A stretch of DNA of 64,000 nt from Apodemus sylvaticus (Eukaryota; Chordata; Mammalia; Rodentia; Muridae), in the NCBI RefSeq assembly GCF_947179515.1, contig NC_067481.1, positions 3,861,570 through 3,925,569 on the forward strand. Reading direction: 5' to 3'. Within the stretch, counting starts at the first letter, position 1; each line of letters opens with the position of its first letter. Under the pieces are notes generated by a model. That model was not told the origin of the DNA and ran no database searches. It saw nothing but the letters and a program-made list of their open reading frames with translations. Positions 1-11,179 of the stretch are shown piece by piece. The position numbers and the translations under genes were made by a program.

Positions 1-221
1 GTGGCTTGGGGACTGGGGTGGGAAGTGGGTATGACTTCTGAACTTGGGGTGCTTAATCAGTAGCAACTAAGGCAATCAGTGACTGAAGCTAGGGCTAAAG
101 CTCACACACACACACTGACTTGCAGTGACTAGAGATTGTATGAGGTCCCCAAAATATTGGGCTGAACATTCACCCGTAGGCACTCTCAAAAACTACATTT
201 GAAGCAGGGTGAAGCCTAGTG
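1..221. other. Non-coding flank, nothing recognised
   Basis: Single-copy-looking sequence with only a short CA run near 105-116. No splice-bounded open frame, no SINE body and no promoter signature is visible. Confidence 0.5.
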
Positions 222-732
222 TGATGGTTTGTATATGCTTGGCATGGGGAGTGGCACTATTAGGAGGTGTGGCCCTGTTGAAGTAGGTATGGCCTTGTTG
301 GAGTAGGTGTGGTCTTGTTGGAGTAGGTGTGGCCTTATTGGAGTGGGTGTGGCCTTGTTGGAGTGGGTGTGGCCTTGTTGGAGTAGGTGTGGCTTTGCTG
401 GAGTAGGTATGGCCTTGTTGGAGTGGGTGTGGCCTTGTTGGAGTAGGTGTGGCCTTGTTGGAGTAGGTGTGGCCTTGTTGGACTAGGTGGGCGTGGGCTT
501 TAAGACCCTCATCCTAGCTGCCTGGAAGCCAGTCTTCTCCTAGCAGCCTTCAGGTGAAGATGTAGAACTCTCAGCTCCTCCTGCACCATGCCTGCCGGGA
601 CACTGCCCTGCTCCCACCTTGATGATAACAGACTGAACCTCTGAACCTGTAAGCCAGCCCCAATTAAATGTTGTCCTTATAAGAGGTGCCTTAGTCATGG
701 TGTCTGTTCACAGCAGTAAAACCCCAAGACAC
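222..732 (+). repeat. Rodent interspersed repeat, copy A
   Basis: Starts TGATGGTTTGTATATGCTTG and ends in a segment reading GGTGTCTGTTCACAGCAGTA followed by a CCCCAAGAC-like end. The same layout (GTGGCACTATTAGGAGGTGTGG, then CTCAGCTCCT, TGTAAGCCAGCCCCAATTAA, GCCTTAGTCATGGTGTCT) recurs at 18663-18995 and, reverse-complemented, at 12877-13240. It is therefore a dispersed family. From memory of rodent genomes this is a common murid medium-reiterated repeat; I do not assign a RepBase name. The inner part is expanded into a 20-bp tandem array. Confidence 0.8.
266..485 (+). repeat. 20-bp minisatellite, 11 copies, inside an interspersed repeat
   Basis: Eleven consecutive 20-bp units close to GGTGTGGCCTTGTTGGAGTA, with substitutions only and no indels. 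The other copies of the host repeat carry one or two such units, so the array arose by local expansion after insertion or in a derived subfamily. Confidence 0.95.
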
Positions 733-1602
733 CAAGTCCAGAGTATGTACCCCCATGAAGAACTGAGTCAGAGATGCTGGCTAAGGAAGCTGGGCTGGCA
801 TTAGACACCCTGAAGCATCAGTCTATGGGAGCCCTGTATGGGATCCTTTCCTGGGGTGTACCCACCCTATTGTTTTTTACAACCAAGAGGCGGGATGCAT
901 GAAACCCACCTGACATTTATCCAGTGAAGCGTATACCCATGCAGTGTTGAACAGCCACCAAGGCAAATCTGCCCACGGGGACATTGCCACCCACGCTCTG
1001 CTATCTGCTTACTTAACTGTCCTCATTAGAGACTTTTCCAAAAGAACAACCCAAAAGGTTGTTTCTGTTGTTATTATGATCTGAAGTTCTGACCGTTAGC
1101 CCTGGGGGCCTCGGGACTGTATACATAAACACATCCACAATTTATCCTGTTTTCCGTCTCAGCAAAGACTTTGTGTATGAGCAGAAGCCTGGGAGACAGG
1201 AGCTATCTGTTATTAAATAAACGGAACTGTCAATCCAGGCACTGTCTGCAAATTAACTGCTTGTCCATGTGGGCTAGTCGCGGGCAGACGGGCACCAGGA
1301 TCTGGGTTTGATAAAAAAAAAAAAAAAAAAATCCATGTTTGCCTTTTACTTCTGACACCCTTTGCAGAAGACCAGAAATTGGTGAGCACAGAGGTGTTAA
1401 TCCTGAAAGTGAATTAGTTTTTTTTTTTTCCAAAGGTGGCTCTGCAGTGGCTCCAAGCTAAACTAAGAGCTAACTTGTTCTCTGCCCCCAGGGAGGCTCT
1501 ATGCTATCCCTTAGAGCTGACTGTCTTACAAGAGCCGTGATCCTTAAAGACACACTAGCAGGTATGGTGGCAGGGCCAGGGGGGAGACTGGCCAGGCTTT
1601 TA

Positions 1603-1607
<5 letters not shown>
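733..1607. other. Non-coding stretch with a poly-A run
   Basis: Mixed-composition DNA without a recognisable gene. An A run of about 20 lies at 1312-1331, and a T run of about 10 at 1419-1428. No SINE head could be attached to either run, so they are called simple repeats only. Confidence 0.5.

Positions 1608-1634
<27 letters not shown>
1608..1634. repeat. (GT)n microsatellite
   Basis: Uninterrupted TG/GT dinucleotides over 27 bases. Confidence 0.97.
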
Positions 1635-1659
1635 TGATATTCAGAAGTGCAAATCTAAG

Positions 1660-1962
1660 TGCATGTGCACATATGTGCATGCTTGTGAAGGCCAGAGGAC
1701 AATCTTACATAATTTTCAAAGATGCCACCTCCCCCCCCCCCCCCCGCCCCCACACACACACTGCTTTGTTTGGTCTGGAGCTCACCAGTTAGGCAAAGCT
1801 GACCAGCCAACAAGCCCCAGGAGTCTTCCTGTCTCTTTTTCCCTAGCATTGAAGTTATAAGCACAGACCACCATACCCTGCATCTGTAGTGTATGCTGCT
1901 GATCAACCTCAGGCCTCCGTGCTTGTGAGACAAGCACTTTCTTGACTGAGTTTTCTCCACAG
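1660..1962 (-). repeat. Rodent SINE, antisense, with internal poly-C
   Basis: Reads as the reverse complement of a tRNA-derived rodent SINE: AAGGCCAGAGGACAA, then GGTCTGGAGCTCACCAG, then AGCACAGACCACCATACCC and a final CTTGTGAGACAAGCACTTTC. The same block order is seen at 16075-16345 and 44880-45145. A C run with one G at 1731-1751 and a short CA run interrupt the middle. Subfamily (B4/RSINE1-like) is uncertain. Confidence 0.7.
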
Positions 1963-3616
1963 TTCCAGGCTTGTTGGGAGTGGGGTGGGGGTTTTGTTTT
2001 TCTCTATGTGGTAGAGACTGCTGTGGGAGGATTTCAGGAGTCGCAGTATAGCCTGAGCTACACAAGAAAGTGCTAGGCTAGTTAGTGTAAGGGAAGATGG
2101 AACAGGGGGACACAGGCAAGAGCCTACCTTATGTTTCTACAGATAGGACAGGTAATTGCAAGTGTGATTGGCTGGATTGAATATTTGCCGCAGGCTCTTG
2201 ACTTCAGCAGTTATCTCAAAGCATCTAGTACCTGGACCTGGAAGGACTGAGCAGCAGCCTGTACTATTGGAATTCTGGACTAGAGCTAAGCCCACACCCA
2301 GACTAGCTGTTAGGAGTCTCTATGCATGAGCTAGCTCAGGGAGTGCTGCCCTCAGGGGGGCAGCCAGGCTCACATGCCAAAGCAAAGACAGCTGGAGCGG
2401 CAGAGCTGGAGCCCAGTGGCCAGGATGCACTGACCAGAGGGAGTGGTTAACAGCAGGTTCCGACTTTGCCAACTCTACGCACGACTCAAACTGCAGCCCA
2501 AGCACAAACAATACCTCTGAGATCTGAGCACGCTGTGGCTGCCAGCCTCCCAACCACAGCAGAAACTGCTGTGGTCCCCAGGCTCCTCTGTAGTTTCAGA
2601 GATGGATTTTCAGGGCTGGGTAGGTTTTTTTGGGGGGGAGGTGTCTCTGGAGTACAGTGTCAGCGGTAGGAGGAGACAAGTGTGTGGCAGATCTGCTGGG
2701 GGCAGTCGCGCTGGAGCGGCCCTGTCCACACAGGCAAAGACCTTCCTTGGGCTGTGGAAACATATGAGACAGACCTCTAGAAGATGGGCAATAGCCTTGG
2801 GCTGCCCACTGGGCCTGCAGGGCTCTGAGAAGCCATGGAAAGGAAGCTACAGAGTGTGGCCTGCTTAAAGTCTTGACACTGGGTTGTTTAGCAAGTCACT
2901 TACGCTACTTCTCCAACCTCAGTCTCTGTGGTGATTAATGTTGATGGTCATCATATGATCTAGAATAGCCTAGAAGAAAAATGTCTTGGTATGTCTGTGA
3001 GGGGCAAGTGGGGCAGAAAGTCCCACCCTGAGTGCGTGAGCACCACCCCATGGGTTGAAACCCCAAACCGGATGACAAGTGAGCTGAACCCCGGTATGCA
3101 TCTTTCCCCACTTCCTGCTGTGGACACCTTGTGAGCAGCCCTCACGCTCATGCCCACCAAGCCTCCCCATCACAGCGGACTGTACCCTCCAACTGTGACT
3201 TCTTGAAGTCGCGTTTGTATTTTGTCACAACTCCAACATAAGTTACTGATACACATAATGCCCCCCCCATAAGACAGATGCTTAAGGTCAGAGGCCAGGG
3301 TAGGACTTGATCCCTCTCACAGGTGCCTAAAGGCTGAAGCATCACCTAGCAGGACTCTCTGGGATTGGATAAGATTTGCAAAGTGTCCTGCAGTGACCAT
3401 ATAAGCCTGGGCAAGGCTGGTGCCCAGCAGTTGCTGTTGGTTCTGTTACCATGATCCCTAGCGTCCAATGAAACCGGCTAAGGCTGGCGTATAGTCTAAA
3501 TTGTGGAAGTGATGTGGCTTCCACTCAGGTTTGTATCACATTCTTGGAAGACAGAATTCATGGTGCAAATGAGTCCAGTGCAAATGTGATCTCTGAGGAC
3601 TGACCTTCCCCCACCC
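1963..3616. other. Non-coding stretch, faint MIR-like trace
   Basis: No coding exon is supported; the short open frames lack splice context and resemble no family. Around 2883-2945 the text AGCAAGTCACTTACG followed by CCTCAGTCTCTGTGG resembles the MIR core, but it is badly decayed. Confidence 0.45.
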
Positions 3617-4041
3617 CACACACACACAGGTGCGCACACACACACAGGCATACACACACACACACACACAGGTACATACACACACTCACACACACAGGCA
3701 CACACACACACACTCATACACACTCACATACACATACACACAGGTGCATACACAGGCATATACACACAGGCATACACACATACAGGCACATACACTCACA
3801 CACACAGGCACACACATACTCACTTACACAGGCACACACTCACATACAGGTACACACACACTCATATACACACACAGGCACCCACATACTCACATACACA
3901 GGCACACACTCACACACAGGTACACACACACACATTCACACACACACTCATACACACACACACAGGCACACACACATACACACAGGCACACACATACTTA
4001 CACACACACACACACACAGGCACACACACACAGGCACACAT
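3617..4041. repeat. Long imperfect CA array with ACACAGGC variants
   Basis: About 425 bases of CA dinucleotides broken by regular AGGCA, AGGTA, CATA and CTCA variants. The variants recur in higher-order units such as CACACACAGGCACACACATA. The array has no stop in one frame, giving an apparent His/Thr repeat protein of 145 residues. This is a simple-repeat artefact, not a gene. Confidence 0.97.
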
Positions 4042-5546
4042 GCTCACACCACTGTACAAACAATTAACCTAAGGGCCCTGGAGGTAAATGAATTGAGGGA
4101 CTGGTACCATGTCTCTGCCTGAAGGGAGAAGGGCCTGGTATACCAGCCCTGTGATACCCGGCCTCCCTCCTCTTCTCAGGGGCTGAAGGAGTTGCAGACT
4201 CCAAGTCCCCTGTCTCTTCCCAAGTTTATACCTGGGGAAGTTTCATCTACAGCCACAGTGGGGGTCTAGTTGTTTAAATTCAAATAATTTGGGCATGTTC
4301 CCTGTGACCACCCTTTAGCACCCACACAAGGTAGGTTGAGAACCATCCCCGGTCCTGGGTTGCCCCCTTTCCCCCAGTCTCTAGGGTTGCTACACACAGC
4401 TTTCTCCCCATTCTCAGCTTTCATTGCATAGGTTTGTCAATTGAGACAGATTTTTCGGACATCTCCGAGGAGTTAATAGGGTGGTTTATTGGGGGATTTG
4501 CTTAGGAAATGAGATTTTCCCAGTCTCCCAAAGGAGAAAGGCCACATCTAAATTATTGATACCAGAACATGTTCATCAAAGAAGCCTGTGCACCCCTGGT
4601 GGTATGCATGCTGCAAGGTGCTGTCTGCCTTGCGTTGGAGTCTGTCTGTCTGTCTGTTGTGCTGGGAATTCAACCTAGGACTTCAGGCTTGCTAAGCAAG
4701 CATTCTACCACCAGACTACATTTCAAACCCTGCCCATTTCAAACCCTGTTATTAATAACGCCCTACCTCCATCTCCCCCCCCCCCAGTGAAGATGCTCAG
4801 AGCCTAAGCAGTGCCCACCCCAAGGTGAGAGATGAGTAGACCCCCCCCCACTTCCCAAAAGGCACCTCCCAGGGATGCCATCTGGGACTCAAAGGGCCTC
4901 TGGCACACACACCCATCCACTGTCCTGGCTAGCCCTCCGCCTTGAAGAAAGGCTTGTGTTTAAAAGTAATAAGAGGGACAGGAGGCAAGATGTGCCCGCC
5001 AAGTGGAGACTGGACAGCTGCCCAGATGTGGCCTACATTGAGCTGCTTGGCTGAGTGTGGAGGAGAACACGAGGTGCGCAGAGCCCAGCTCCATGGAAGG
5101 AAGTTCAAACAGCCTCATAGCTCTCCGTCAGCATTAAAGAAATCAGCTCTCGGCGCAGTCAGACTCCAAAGAGGGAGATGAACCAAGAAACTGCAGGGCA
5201 GACAGGGCGGTGTCTGCAGATCCAGCATGTGCTCCCTGGGAGTTGCGACTGCATCCCTCACGCACTTTATGGCTGAGCACATGCCTAGGCAGCAAGGTGG
5301 CAGGGCTGGGTACCTCTCTTCCAACTGATGCCCACTGACCCTGTGGATGGCTTTCAACTTGTATGTTCATCTTTCTCTGTGTGTTTGGCATCTGTTGTTG
5401 TATCTTCAGGAAGTCAGTTCTTGGCATCAGAGCCACAGTGTCAGAAAGACTGGGCTCTAAGATCAGGCTAACGTGGGCTTTGAATGGCAAATTTGAGCCT
5501 CTAACCTCTTTTCTGAACTTACAAGCCACAAAAGCAAAATGTGTGT
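4042..5546. other. Non-coding stretch with an ID-like fragment and C/G homopolymers
   Basis: Contains the ID-like fragment described separately at 4661-4716, a poly-C run near 4777-4787 and otherwise unremarkable DNA. No exon with splice signals was recognised. Confidence 0.5.
4661..4716 (-). repeat. ID/tRNA-derived SINE fragment, antisense
   Basis: GCTGGGAATTCAACCTAGGA followed by GGCTTGCTAAGCAAGCATTC and TACCACCAGACTACAT is the reverse complement of the ID-type head, with its B-box region (GGTTCAA-type) recognisable. No body or A tail is clear. Confidence 0.65.
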
Positions 5547-5562
5547 GGGGGGGGGCGGGGGG
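5547..5562 (+). repeat. G-rich homopolymer run
   Basis: Nine Gs, a C and six Gs in a row, preceded by GTGTGT. Capable of G-quadruplex stacking in principle. Confidence 0.9.
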
Positions 5563-5771
5563 TGTAGCTGGTTGTTAGACTCATTGTCGTAAAAAATAAC
5601 TGAAAAGCCAGATGGCCCTAGAGAGAAGAATCAGTTCACCAAGTGTATTGTTATTCCAGGGAAGACTGTCTGACCATTAGAAGGGAAGAAACCCTGACTG
5701 ACACCTGCTACCTCATGATAAACCCTGAGGAGATGGTTGGTAGTGACACACGTCAAATGCAAAAGGACCCC

Positions 5772-5998
5772 TGTTACAGGAGTGCACTGGTTTCTATATG
5801 ACCCTGGTTATAGGAGCACCCTGGTTTCTGTAAGATCCTGGTTACAGGAGTGCACTGGTTTCTTCTATAAGATCCTGGTTACAGGAACACCCTGGTTTCT
5901 ATATGACCCTGGTTACAAGAGTGCACTGGTTTCTATATGATCCTGGTTACAGGAGCGCGCTTGTTTCAATAGGACCCTGGTGACAGGGGTGCACTGAT
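5772..5998 (+). repeat. 34-bp minisatellite, about 6.6 copies, dimeric
   Basis: Units begin GTTACAGGAGTGCACTGGTT and run 34 bases: 5772, 5806, 5840 (37 bp, 3-base insertion), 5877, 5911, 5945, and a partial unit at 5979. Units 1, 3 and 5 share the GTGCAC version and units 2 and 4 share the CACCCTG version, so the array probably grew by copying a 68-bp dimer. Confidence 0.93.
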
Positions 5999-6500
5999 TA
6001 TTTTTTGCCACGGTGACAAAATGCCTGATGGAAGCAGCCTGGGGGGGGGGGGAGGATCTGGGCTCCTGGTTTCAGGGATGCAATCCATCGTGGCGGGCCG
6101 AGTATGCATCCTGGCTCTGCACACATTAGCACACAGGGAACAGAGTCAGGATGAGAAGCAGGCCTGGGGTATAACCCTCCAGTCCTGCCCCAGTGCTCTG
6201 TGGACACCAGGAATGAGGAAGAGGGGGTGATCTGGACTCCGTATGCCAAAGATCTCATGGCAGCCCCTCTAGCTTGGACCACATATGTTCAGACATATGA
6301 GCCCGCAGGGGACATGCTGCATTCAAAATATGGTGGGATCCTGGAGTTATCAAATTCACGGACAGACAGTAGAAGGGCGTGAGAAGGCAGAGGGTGGCTT
6401 CAGGCTGTGGAGTCTGATCCCAGGACTCACACGGTGAAAGGAAAGAGTTGACAAGTTATCTTCTGATTTTCACGTGTGTGCCCAAGCATGAGCGTGGTTT

Positions 6501-6502
<2 letters not shown>
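5999..6502. other. Non-coding stretch with a poly-G run
   Basis: A G run lies at about 6040-6053. The segment from about 6460 onward (CACGTGTGTGCCCAAGCATG) resembles the tail part of a B3-type SINE leading into the GT repeat, but it is too short to be sure. Confidence 0.4.

Positions 6503-6536
<34 letters not shown>
6503..6536. repeat. (GT)n microsatellite
   Basis: Seventeen uninterrupted TG/GT dinucleotides, followed by CATACCCACACAACAAATAA, which resembles a B3-type SINE tail. Confidence 0.97.
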
Positions 6537-6537
<1 letters not shown>

Positions 6538-7156
6538 ATACCCACACAACAAATAAGTGTAATTAAAAAGAGAAATAAAGTAGAAAGGGAGTTACTAGGA
6601 GGCAAGAGAGGAGGATGGACTTCAACCTCTATTGTGGAGCAGGTTAAAAAGATGAAGAGTTGTAGAGATAGTGACCATGATTTCACAGGCCTAAGATACC
6701 CGGAAATGGGTATGACACTAAATATTACACGTGTGATTCCATAATAGAAAAAAATCCACAAAATACTCCTCGAGGGAATTGTCCTGGGGCTCTTGGCGGG
6801 GCTGGGTGTGGCTACTGTGGTGCCCAGGCCCCACTCCATAGGAAACAGGAGCACCATGGTAGCACCTACGTAGTTTCCCATTACAGGGGTTGGCTGGAAG
6901 TTTACGGGGAAGAAGGGTCGGTTGGCTGTCCATGACGAATGAACGGAAACGGGTGGCCTAAATAGCAGGAACGGTTTACTTCCCAGGTCTAAGACCCAGA
7001 AGCTGCAAAGAAAGGCAGATCGAGAGCTGAGGCTGGACAGGACTGGCTTTATTTGAGGGCTTTAGGGGAAGGGCCTTCCTGGACTCTGCCAGCCTCTCTG
7101 GAGGGCATTGACTTCCCTTCCTCCATTTACAGACACATCACTCGAGCCTCCGCCTC
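6537..7156. other. Non-coding stretch
   Basis: AT-moderate sequence with no recognisable repeat body or exon. Open frames here overlap on both strands with no family resemblance. Confidence 0.45.
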
Positions 7157-7195
7157 CACCTTCCTCCACCTTCCTCCACCTTCCTCCACCTTCCT
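7157..7195 (+). repeat. 10-bp tandem repeat, about 4 copies
   Basis: TTCCTCCACC repeated almost perfectly, ending TTCCTGTTTG. All pyrimidine except for single A bases. Confidence 0.93.
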
Positions 7196-9474
7196 GTTTG
7201 TGTAAGCGTCTCTGTGTCATCTCCTCTTCTTGTAAATACACTGGTCATTAGAGTGGAACTCACCCACTAAGCAGTTCCATCGACAAAGACCACATTTCCA
7301 AATAAGGTCACAGTCTGGGGTTCTAGGTAGACACAGATGTGTGAGAGACACTCTCCTACCCAGAATAGCTGGCTGGCATCCATCTCATCCATGTGTGGAA
7401 GGACGAGGGGACATCTGCAGGCTTGAAATGGCCCAGTGCTGGACCTTGGTGGTGAAGGCTGGATACAATCCACAGCAGCATCCACGGTCTGGCTGAGAAA
7501 CTGTTACCCCACCTCCCACACACACACACTCAGCTGCTACCCACCTGCCACTGTGATCAGTGAGCTCCCTTCTGTCCACAGGTTTGTGCTTGGCTCAGTG
7601 GATACAGAAGAGAAATGGGGGTACAGGTGCCAGCTGGCCTCCTCCGTCCAATAGAACCTCATATGCAGCAGGAGCAGTTGATGGCATCCAGCTCCTCCGG
7701 CCTATAGAGCAGCCACTGGTCAAAGCACTCAGGCCTTGCAGAGTCCAGGCTAGCAGGAGAACCAGCTATCTCCAGATGTGCAGAGTAGAGACAGCTCAGG
7801 TTGTCGCAAACAGAAAGAAGGCTGTGGGCTCTGGAGGGAGGGTACCAAGGCCATACACATCCTAGGCCTGCTGTGGTCAGAGATGAAGCCAGCAACGGCC
7901 AAGTTGGATGCAGAATCTGTCCCAAGAGAAGGTAGACCTGCTCTCCACACACAAGCTGTTGCTGTGGGATCCAGAGTGGCGAGACCCATCCAGAGCAAAC
8001 GGCCTGGGGTGAGTGCTGGACCCACTGGACAAGAAGAAGCCGAGCTCCGGCCTATGCTGCCCGTGGGGCTCGGGCAAGCTGTTTCACCAGGCTGAGCGTC
8101 AGATTTGTCATTCAGAAACTGGAAATGCTTCCAGCATCCACCACACAATTACTTCATTCAGAGTTCAGTCTCGGAAGGGCACACAGCCCCTGGCTGTGTT
8201 GAGTGGCATCGGCCAGTGCTGTTGTGGGTCCCATTATTACAAGCTCCGTGGTAATACCCACTCAGGTCTCACTACACCAGGAAAAGCTGGGGACCTGGAG
8301 GAACCTGGAGGGAGATGGGTGTGGAATTAAGGGACCACTGGATTGCTGAATCCTGCTGGGCTTCCTGAGAAAGGAGGCTGGGATCCCCAAATCCCTGCTG
8401 CTCTGCTGATTCTCCTAAGGCATTTCCTATATAGATCCATATGCAACCGGGCGCTCAGGGCTCAGTGCAGCCTGGTGGCCAGAAACTTCAAGGACTCCCA
8501 ATGCCCATGGAGGTGGCACAGGGCCACACAAGTGAGGGACCTCCCATCCCCTCCCCCTCTGTCTGTCTCTCTCTCTCTCCTCCTCTCTTTTCTTTCTTCC
8601 CTTTTTCCCGTTCCTTCCCTCCTTCCCCTCCACACCTGATTCCAGCTACCTACAGATGAATTTCTCCTCAGAAAGAAAAGAAAATGACCTTAGGTCAACG
8701 TGGCTCCCCCATCATGATCACCACCAACCAAAGTTGTAGTTAAGCCACCCCGGTTAATTTCTTATTTATGAAATTGTGCCCTTCACCTCCCAGTTCCCCT
8801 CAGGGAGCAAGCAGAAATGGATCGTTTAATAAACCCAAAGCATCACAGGTTTGCAAGCGCCGTCTGTAGCCCCTGGGCAGCACCTTCTCCTAAAAGGGCT
8901 CAGGATCATTAGGGAGAGGCCTGCTGGACAGCCTGTGACCATCAAGGCAGAGGCTTGTGGGTCCCTCCCAGCAGGAGGGTCTCCTTGCCACCTGCAGTAA
9001 CTCACAGGGCACTATGTAAATCTACTTCAAAGCAGCAAAGCGGACAGCACCCAAGGGTACCACGGATCTCTGCTCCAGTGCAGGAAGGGGGTTGGTGCCC
9101 AAGCTGTCCCTCTAAGGCCCTGTAGAAATTGAAAGCATAGGTTGATGGGGGCAGTGGCAGGGAGCCACACCTGTGAGTCGAGTGATGACCTCTGATTCAC
9201 AGGTGGAAAAGAGATGGAGACATGCCAATGCTAGTCTGTGCCTACGCCTTCATACTCCCACCCTCTATCCACCAAGTGGGCACCTAGCTGGGGAGGAAGA
9301 AGGGTGCCAGAGATGCCAAGCTAAGTAGCTGCCTGTGAGCTGGCATCCTCCTCATTGCAACTTGCAAGGGGGGCTTTATCTGGTGGGTCACTGTGTGATC
9401 ACACCAAAATGGGTTTTGCTAATAGAGACATGGTTTTTCAGTCCGATGGTTGTTCAAGCAGGTCCCAGGTCAAT

Positions 9475-9478
<4 letters not shown>
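7196..9478. other. Non-coding stretch with a MIR relic and a CT-rich tract
   Basis: Mostly single-copy DNA. At 8066-8125 CGGGCAAGCTGTTTCACCAG and TTTGTCATTCAGAAACTGGA match the shape of the MIR core. At 8547-8632 there is a pyrimidine-rich CT tract. An AT-rich block near 8740-8850 (TTAATTTCTTATTTATGAAA) has no assignment. No gene is supported. Confidence 0.45.

Positions 9479-9546
<68 letters not shown>
9479..9546. repeat. (CT)34 microsatellite
   Basis: Perfect CT dinucleotides over 68 bases, directly abutting the A/T-rich tail of the following antisense B2. Confidence 0.98.
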
Positions 9547-9547
<1 letters not shown>

Positions 9548-9745
9548 AAAATTTATTTATTTATTTATTTATTTATTTATTTTATGTATATGAGTACACC
9601 ACCATTGCTCTCTTCAGACACACCAGAAGAGAGCACCAGACCCTATTACAGATGGCTGTGAGCCACCATGTGGTTGCTGGGAATTGAACTCAGGACCTCT
9701 GGAAGAGCAGTCAGTGCTCTTAACTGCTGAGCTGTCTCTCCAGCC
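9547..9745 (-). repeat. B2 SINE, full length, antisense
   Basis: Reverse complement reads GGCTGGAGAGACAGCTCAGC, then AGAGCACTGACTGCTCTTCC, then GCAACCACATGGTGGCTCAC, and closes with a (TAAA)n tail seen here as TTTATTTATTTA at 9552-9582. Head (tRNA-related A and B boxes), body and tail are all present. It is among the least diverged SINEs in the window. Confidence 0.95.
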
Positions 9746-9979
9746 ACCACCACCGCAGGTTAATTTCTAAATTTCTAAATAATTCCAAAATGCTCGATGG
9801 GTGAAGGGCTCTGGGAGGCCAGAGGCCTCTGTGCAGTGGGTGGTGTTAGATAGAGAGGAAAGGTATTTCCCCTGGAGGAGGGGAAGAGCAGAAGCTGGAG
9901 ACTGGCTAGGGGTGGGAGTAGGACTAGAAGCATTTGTTCACTGGAAACTGGGTGGAGTGGAGGTGGGGGCGCGGAGCTG
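9746..9979. other. Non-coding flank of G-rich repeat
   Basis: Purine-rich DNA with GGAAACTGGGTGGAG, a diverged version of the repeat unit that follows. No gene. Confidence 0.45.
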
Positions 9980-10131
9980 GAAGCATGGACTCACTGGAGA
10001 CTGGATGGATGTGGGGGGGTGGGGGGTGGAATTGAAGCATGGACTCACTGGAGACTGGATGGATGTGGGGGGGGGGGTGGGGGGTGGAATTGAAGCATGG
10101 ACTCACTGGAGACTGGATGGAGGGGAGGGTA
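9980..10131 (+). repeat. About 56-bp minisatellite with variable G runs, 3 copies
   Basis: GAAGCATGGACTCACTGGAG begins at 9980, 10034 and 10092. The 54- and 58-bp spacings differ because of the G runs after GATGGATGT (7, then 11 or more Gs interrupted by T). A diverged copy seems to precede it from about 9928. G-quadruplex potential is high on the plus strand. Confidence 0.9.
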
Positions 10132-11179
10132 TGGGAGCATCTGCTCACTGGCAAGCACACTCCTCTGAACGGAGCTGATCCCACATTCAGCATAGAAGAC
10201 CAGCTCTGGCTCTAGAGGCAAATACTATCTGCCTGCCTGGGTATCTTAATGCACTCAGCAGATATCCCTGTCCTGCCTCCCTCCTTAGCAGCCTCCATAC
10301 CAGGCTATGGAGACCCCAGAGCCTCTAAGACGTGACCTCTGCAGTGAGAGGAAAGACTGGGAGCTCATTGAAGAGCCGGCCCACCAGGGACCCTCCTGTC
10401 AGGCCACCTGGAGAAACTGACGGCGGGCAGAGTGACAGTCTAACCCTAAAGCCTGCTGACTCTCTCTGTTGGGACTTGGTGAATAGTGCGTCCACAGCTG
10501 CCCTCGGACCCGATTCAGCGAGGCAACAATGACCGTAACTGTCAGTCTTGTGAGTGGCTGAGAGAGTCATTCATCGGTGAAGCTGAGGGTGGTCCACACA
10601 TCCGAACACGGTCAAGGAGGTGCATGGGCCACGCCCTGCTCGCTCCCTTCCCAGGAACAGGCATGTGGGACAGACAAGCGGGCCGAGGTGATACAATGGA
10701 CTGCTAGAAGGTTGGATACACTAAGCTCAGGGTGGAGAAAGGCTGGGTCACACATTCACTCTAACACAGCAAGACCAGGCTCTGGGCAACGTGTTTTCAT
10801 GTGACTCAGAGGCTAGATCTGTATGGGACCAATTTCCTGCCTGTGCAGCATGGCATCCAGACAGAATAGGAAATTCTGTGACTCTGGAGACTTGGCAAAA
10901 GGACAGAAGATAAACAGGCCATATCTAGGAATGAGGAAAATGAACCCAGCTTTGGTGGAACCATTTGGCTCAGTAGCCTCCTGCTACCCGTCTAGTCCTG
11001 CTGCTCTCCAAATGCAGGGGCTTTGGGGAGACAGAGAAGGGTTTGCCACCTCCAAGCCTCCTAGGGTGTCCTGGGTCTGTCCATATGCATGCCAAATAGT
11101 TGGCTTCAAAATATTTGACTTTGACTGAGCAAGAGCCATGAGACCCATTCAACAGTTCTACAGTGTGTGACTCTGGAAT
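10132..11179. other. Non-coding stretch
   Basis: Single-copy-looking sequence with no SINE and no splice-bounded exon. Short open frames are not supported. Confidence 0.45.

Noticed and set aside
3630..4067. 145-codon His/Thr-rich open frame
   Set aside because: It is the CA microsatellite read in frame; no start context or non-repeat sequence.
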